The notes below the pieces were generated by a model, which saw nothing but the letters and a program-made list of their open reading frames with translations, searched no databases and was not told where the DNA came from. The translations under genes and the position numbers were made by a program. 13,207 bases of DNA from Prevotella sp. UBA2756. Lineage in GTDB: Bacteria; Bacteroidota; Bacteroidia; Bacteroidales; Bacteroidaceae. Positions 12,954 to 13,207 of this stretch are shown one piece after another. Every line of letters starts with the position of its first letter. The stretch's first letter is position 1. The stretch spans positions 1-13,207 of the forward strand of contig DEJE01000042.1 of the NCBI GenBank assembly GCA_002353205.1, in the 5' to 3' direction.

Positions 12954-13207
12954 TACTCAATGACAAAACTGCGGGGGTAGAAATCGCTGTAGAAACGTCC
13001 GTCGGTGGCAGTGAACTTCAAGACACAGTAGTTGGGATCGGTCACTCCGCCAGGATAGTACTGCTCATCACCCTCGCGCCAGATCATTATTTTCGAGGTG
13101 GCATCCGTCAGTACCTCCATCGTGCCGCGAAGCATCATGGCCTTGAAGCCCTCCGTGTCGCAGAAATAGATGCTGGCCTTGGGATTAGCCTTGTATTGAG
13201 CCACACG
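12953..13207 (-). CDS. Pyridoxamine 5'-phosphate oxidase-like flavoprotein (N-terminus outside window)
   Basis: The frame is open to the window end, so only the C-terminal 84 residues are visible; a GTG at 13204 is not likely to be the start. RVAQYKANPKASIYFCDTEGFKAMMLRGTMEVLTDATSKIMIWREGDEQYYPGGVTDPNYCVLKFTATDGRFY matches the split-barrel PNPOx-like family of general-stress-protein-26 type, which binds FMN or F420-like cofactors. Conserved features are Y-x-A-N-P-K-A, L-x-G-x-M-E-V-L-T-D and YYPGGVTDPNYCVLKF. True PNPOx activity (pyridoxal phosphate synthesis) is unlikely for this short form. It overlaps the acetyltransferase gene by one base. Confidence 0.8.
   Translation of the reverse strand, partial: RVAQYKANPKASIYFCDTEGFKAMMLRGTMEVLTDATSKIMIWREGDEQYYPGGVTDPNYCVLKFTATDGRFYSDFYPRSFVIE

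Overview
The window comes from a member of the Bacteroidota, most likely Prevotella or a close relative. The evidence is the repeated TAnnTTTG-type -7 promoter element, usually followed closely by a gene start; a PorT-like type IX secretion protein; a DUF3836-like secreted protein; FtsX/MacB-type permeases of the 'EIAIRKVMG ... ENPVNNIKTE' kind; and a 5'-nucleotidase split over two genes. The genus is inferred from general resemblance, not from a database search.

Left part (1-7354): the 3' end of a gene with a kinase-like catalytic motif is followed by an ABC-export locus. It holds a 71-codon in-frame remnant of an FtsX-type permease, a small secreted DUF3836-like protein, two full-length eight-helix permeases 9 bases apart, and a LolD/MacB-type ATPase. 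The remnant, the DUF3836-like gene and the first full permease each sit behind the same promoter module: a half-site, then a 17-bp palindrome (TGTCTAA-N3-TTAGACA), exactly 26 bp, TTGG, exactly 19 bp, and a TAnnTTTG-like box. This points to one regulator driving all three units. No regulator, membrane-fusion protein or TolC-like protein is visible in the window.

Middle part (7355-10780): a 307-base intergenic region with two palindromes and a promoter precedes a secreted NlpC/P60 cell-wall hydrolase. Next come a convergent rplS (ribosomal protein L19) and a two-gene 5'-nucleotidase unit. In that unit the C-terminal-domain lipoprotein comes first, from what looks like a leaderless mRNA, and the metallophosphatase-domain protein comes second. 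A perfect 16-bp hairpin closes the unit.

Right part (10781-13207): a PorT-like outer-membrane protein (minus strand) diverges from a small 2[4Fe-4S] ferredoxin. Beyond the ferredoxin terminator lies a gene-free 22-bp-period tandem array of about 13 units whose sequence drifts from one end to the other. A translationally coupled minus-strand pair closes the window: a PNPOx-like flavoprotein (cut by the window end) and a CatA-like acetyltransferase.

Four copies of a G-rich hairpin element with G-quadruplex potential are scattered through the intergenic spaces. Two of them form an inverted pair between the second permease and the ATPase. The most unusual items are the triplicated promoter module with its miniature permease, the 22-bp array, and the G-rich REP-like elements.
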